This document shows, in pieces, positions 42,828 through 44,959 of a stretch of DNA of 44,959 nt (the stretch's first letter is position 1; each line of letters opens with the position of its first letter). Source of the DNA: a virus. Position numbers and translations under genes: made by a program. The notes under the pieces are model-generated. The model saw only the letters and a program-made list of their open reading frames with translations, searched no databases and had not been told where the DNA came from. The DNA is taken from the IMG/VR virus record IMGVR_UViG_3300024267_000525, positions 1-44,959 of that record. One strand, given 5' to 3'.

Positions 42828-44726
42828 TTATTTTTTAAATCTTTTTGCCATTGCTTCTGCAACACCATCTAAGTTATAAGGAAGTGTTTTAGTAGCAACC
42901 TCTTTCTTTTCAGTTACCATAGCAACTTTTTCCATTACTGGTGCAGTTTCTCTAAGGTCTCTTGTTTGCCAGAAGTTTCTTACTTGATATTCAGTCTCAA
43001 CTTTGTGAGTTCTTGACTGTGCAAGTAATTGATTTTTCTTAGCTTCAGAAAGATTTTCCCATTTTGTTTTATATTCTGTTGGCATTGCTGAAAGAACTAA
43101 CGGTTGATTGTTATTTTCTTCAGTAACAGTTATAGTGTTTTCAATAATTCTAACTATCTGAGATTCAGTTAAAAATCCTGCACCTTCTACTTCTGTTCTT
43201 ACCACTGTTCTTGCATCTTCGTTTAATGCATTATATTTTTCAGCAGTAGATGAACCAACTAATTTAAAGAAATGTGGATCATTATTTTCTTTTGTCTTTG
43301 CAGATTCTAATAAAGATGTTAATTTACTAGATATTTCTGATTTATAAGATTCTAATGGATCATCAGCACCATCAGCACCTGAATTAGTAGGAGCTTTACT
43401 GTTCGCGTCTTTACCTTTAGCTTGTCTTTTTTCATCATTGTCAACTTCTTCTAGATCAGATTTTACATCTTCACCATCAACTCCTGCATCGCCGGTTTTA
43501 TCTGCAACCGTGCCTTCTCCTGAATTATCACCAACTTTTTCAAGTTCGTTATCTTTATCAGCTGCATCAAATTCTTTAGCAGTAACATCATCAGCTTCAA
43601 CTACTAGGTTTTCATTGATTGACTCTGCAATATAATTAGCATATTCGCTAACATTTTGTACGTTATCTTTTAAATAGTTAACATACTCTACTAATTTTTC
43701 ATTAGTTTCTGTACCATCATTATAAGATTCAGCAATATAATTGCTATAGTCTTTTAATTTAGTTACTGATTCAGCAATATGTTCAGTATAAGAAATTCCT
43801 TGATCAGCCTTTTCAGCAATATGCTCAGCATATTGAATATTTTGATCAGTTTTTTCTGCTAAATATTCTGAATATTGAATATTTTGATCAGTTTTTTCTG
43901 CAACGTATTTAACATACTCTGTTAAATTGTTTATTGATTCAACAATATGATCATTGTGAGCAGTTACGGTTTTAATGTCTTCATTTGTAGTAGCAGATCC
44001 TTCAGTTGAAGTTTCTGATAATTCTGTAAGAGTAGACTTTAATCCTTTTATTTGCTCAGCCAAATACTTAGTGTAATTGTTGAAGTCATCTGTTTTTACA
44101 AATTCTTCCATTGTTTGCTCTTTTTTATTTTCGTTTGTTGTTTTATTATTTATCTCTTTTTTAAATACTTCATATATAAATAAGCTTTCATCGTTAGCAA
44201 AACCATAAGATTCATTAACTCTGTTTAATTGTGCATTCTCAAATCCTGGATCTGCAACTAAATCATAAGTAAATAATTGTTTGATTTTAACTTTACCGCC
44301 TTCTGAAACTTCTCCAGCAGCTCTAGAACTAATATGTAATGGTACACCAGCATCAACTAATGCTTTAGCTTGTTTACCAGCATCAGTATCTAATAATCTG
44401 ATTTTACCCATTACTTTCTTGTTTTCTTGATCATACCTTAACTCTTCGACAACGTGTGATACGTTTTTAAGAGAAATGTCAAATTGTTGAGGATGGTCTA
44501 ATTCACCAAGTAATTTAGAACCTCCGATTTTGTCTTGTAACGATTTAATTTGTGGAAGATATTCATCTTCAGTATAGATTCTGTTATTCTTATTTTTAAC
44601 ATCAATCTCACCAAAAACACCTTCTAAAACATAGTCCTTTGTTTCTCCTGTTTGCTCTAAAACACTAGAAGATTTTTCAACTATTAATAAATTATAATCG
44701 CTAGGCTTATTTATAAGTCTATCCAT
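42828..44726 (-). CDS. prohead protease fused to scaffold (gp21-gp22-like)
   Basis: A 632-residue fusion. Residues about 1-180 are the serine protease: NRIY (48-51), GELDHP with His78, VSH with His91, LLDTDAG and HISSRAAG with Ser133/Ser134. Residues about 205-632 are a coiled-coil scaffold with an acidic low-complexity middle (about 380-450). In T4 these are separate genes 21 and 22. A Met206 (position 44111) behind an A-rich leader could start a shorter scaffold-only protein of about 427 residues, as in the nested protease/scaffold genes of lambda and herpesviruses. Between about residues 265 and 340 a 14-residue repeat occurs. A GATATATA motif is 19 nt upstream. Confidence 0.85.
   Translation of the reverse strand: MDRLINKPSDYNLLIVEKSSSVLEQTGETKDYVLEGVFGEIDVKNKNNRIYTEDEYLPQIKSLQDKIGGSKLLGELDHPQQFDISLKNVSHVVEELRYDQENKKVMGKIRLLDTDAGKQAKALVDAGVPLHISSRAAGEVSEGGKVKIKQLFTYDLVADPGFENAQLNRVNESYGFANDESLFIYEVFKKEINNKTTNENKKEQTMEEFVKTDDFNNYTKYLAEQIKGLKSTLTELSETSTEGSATTNEDIKTVTAHNDHIVESINNLTEYVKYVAEKTDQNIQYSEYLAEKTDQNIQYAEHIAEKADQGISYTEHIAESVTKLKDYSNYIAESYNDGTETNEKLVEYVNYLKDNVQNVSEYANYIAESINENLVVEADDVTAKEFDAADKDNELEKVGDNSGEGTVADKTGDAGVDGEDVKSDLEEVDNDEKRQAKGKDANSKAPTNSGADGADDPLESYKSEISSKLTSLLESAKTKENNDPHFFKLVGSSTAEKYNALNEDARTVVRTEVEGAGFLTESQIVRIIENTITVTEENNNQPLVLSAMPTEYKTKWENLSEAKKNQLLAQSRTHKVETEYQVRNFWQTRDLRETAPVMEKVAMVTEKKEVATKTLPYNLDGVAEAMAKRFKK
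43798..43925. repeat. 42-bp tandem-like repeats in scaffold (14-residue units)
   Basis: Three to four near-copies of a 42-bp unit encode Y-x-A-E-K-T-D-Q-N-I-Q-Y-x-E, continued by weaker units (A-E-H-I-A-E-S ... Y). They are in frame in the scaffold part of the fusion and give a regular heptad-compatible helix. They could change length by slippage. Confidence 0.65.
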
Positions 44727-44745
44727 TTTGTTTTTTTCTTTTTTG

Positions 44746-44753
44746 TATATATC
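44746..44753 (-). promoter_or_regulatory. GATATATA late-type promoter motif
   Basis: GATATATACAA on the minus strand, 19 nt before the protease/scaffold gene. Confidence 0.65.
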
Positions 44754-44773
44754 TTTAACTAAAAGTCTTTTTC

Positions 44774-44959
44774 TTAAATATCAATATCTAAATCATCACC
44801 GGCGCCTTCACCGTCGTCTGTAGGTTCTTCTTCCTTTTCTTCTTCCTTTTCCTTTTCAGCTTGTTCAGCATAATAGTCTTGATAGTCTGTTAACATTTGT
44901 CCCATCGTTGCTGTGTCAAATTTAGTAGAACCATATTTGTCATAAAAATAAGCTTTAAA
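44774..44959 (-). CDS. C-terminus of a late structural protein, probably portal gp20 (partial)
   Basis: The last 61 codons of a gene running off the right edge. The visible part has FKAYFYDKYGSTKFDTATMG, then a Lys/Glu-rich stretch and an acidic end (GDDLDIDI). Position before the protease/scaffold and capsid genes fits the T4 order 20-21-22-23, and portal proteins often end in a flexible acidic tail. No portal-specific motif is visible, so the assignment rests on position. Confidence 0.5.
   Translation of the reverse strand, partial: FKAYFYDKYGSTKFDTATMGQMLTDYQDYYAEQAEKEKEEEKEEEPTDDGEGAGDDLDIDI

Overview
The window reads as a contiguous 45 kb piece of a large, AT-rich, T4-like (contractile-tailed) phage genome. 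Evidence for the T4-like class is a recognisable set of homologues: large terminase (gp17-like), small terminase (gp16-like), tail sheath (gp18), tail tube (gp19), a prohead protease fused to a scaffold (gp21+gp22), major capsid protein (gp23), sliding-clamp loader (gp44 and probably gp62), a 5'-3' exonuclease of the T4 RNase H/FEN type, ATP-dependent DNA ligase and a T4 Pnkp-type 3'-phosphatase. A Bacteroidota (probably flavobacterial) host is suggested by A-rich leaders without Shine-Dalgarno sequences, a Bacteroidota-type histone H1-like (Hc1) protein, short secretion signals ending in S-Q or S-A-Q, and the small KTSC and ribbon-helix-helix proteins. The host is an inference.

Layout. All genes but one run on the minus strand, so transcription goes from the right end to the left. 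Right end (44.9-40.4 kb): head module, with the C-terminus of a probable portal protein, the protease/scaffold fusion, the capsid protein and a coiled-coil protein. 40.4-37.5 kb: accessory block with a GT32-like glycosyltransferase, a secreted repeat protein, an unknown gene, the single plus-strand gene (a DUF616-like glycosyltransferase) and a small Cys-rich protein. 37.5-34.2 kb: replication (clamp loader, RNase H/FEN, probable gp62). 34.2-21.6 kb: holin-like protein, LamG-containing structural protein, terminases, sheath, tube, tail chaperone with a probable programmed +1 frameshift, and a 1085-residue tape measure protein. 21.6-0 kb: a mixed region of small proteins, nucleotide and sugar metabolism (AlaRS-like core, RmlC, RmlD, cytidylyltransferase, guanylate kinase), DNA ligase, a sigma factor, two tRNAs (Ala, Thr), lysis enzymes (amidase, transglycosylase-like), a GH16 glycoside hydrolase, a hotdog thioesterase, an MscS-like channel fragment, a secreted nuclease and the start of a CCA-adding enzyme.

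Regulation. Two promoter-like motif classes stand out. The first is a long conserved element of about 75 bp, present seven times, always just upstream of early-type genes (sigma factor, ligase, 3'-phosphatase, small proteins). The second is GATATATA, found 7-34 nt upstream of thirteen start codons, including sheath, tube, tape measure and protease/scaffold, and on the plus strand only before the one plus-strand gene. A simple model, inferred, is that the long element is the early/middle promoter used by host polymerase, and that the ECF-like sigma factor, itself behind a long element, then directs polymerase to GATATATA late promoters. Three clear hairpin terminators follow sheath, tube and capsid genes.

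The most unusual points are the RF2-like frameshift site, the standalone AlaRS catalytic core together with a phage tRNA-Ala that keeps the G3:U70 identity pair, a metallophosphoesterase whose metal ligands appear lost, the protease/scaffold fusion with a possible internal start, and a hairpin over the start of a holin-like gene that resembles the known control of T4 gene e.
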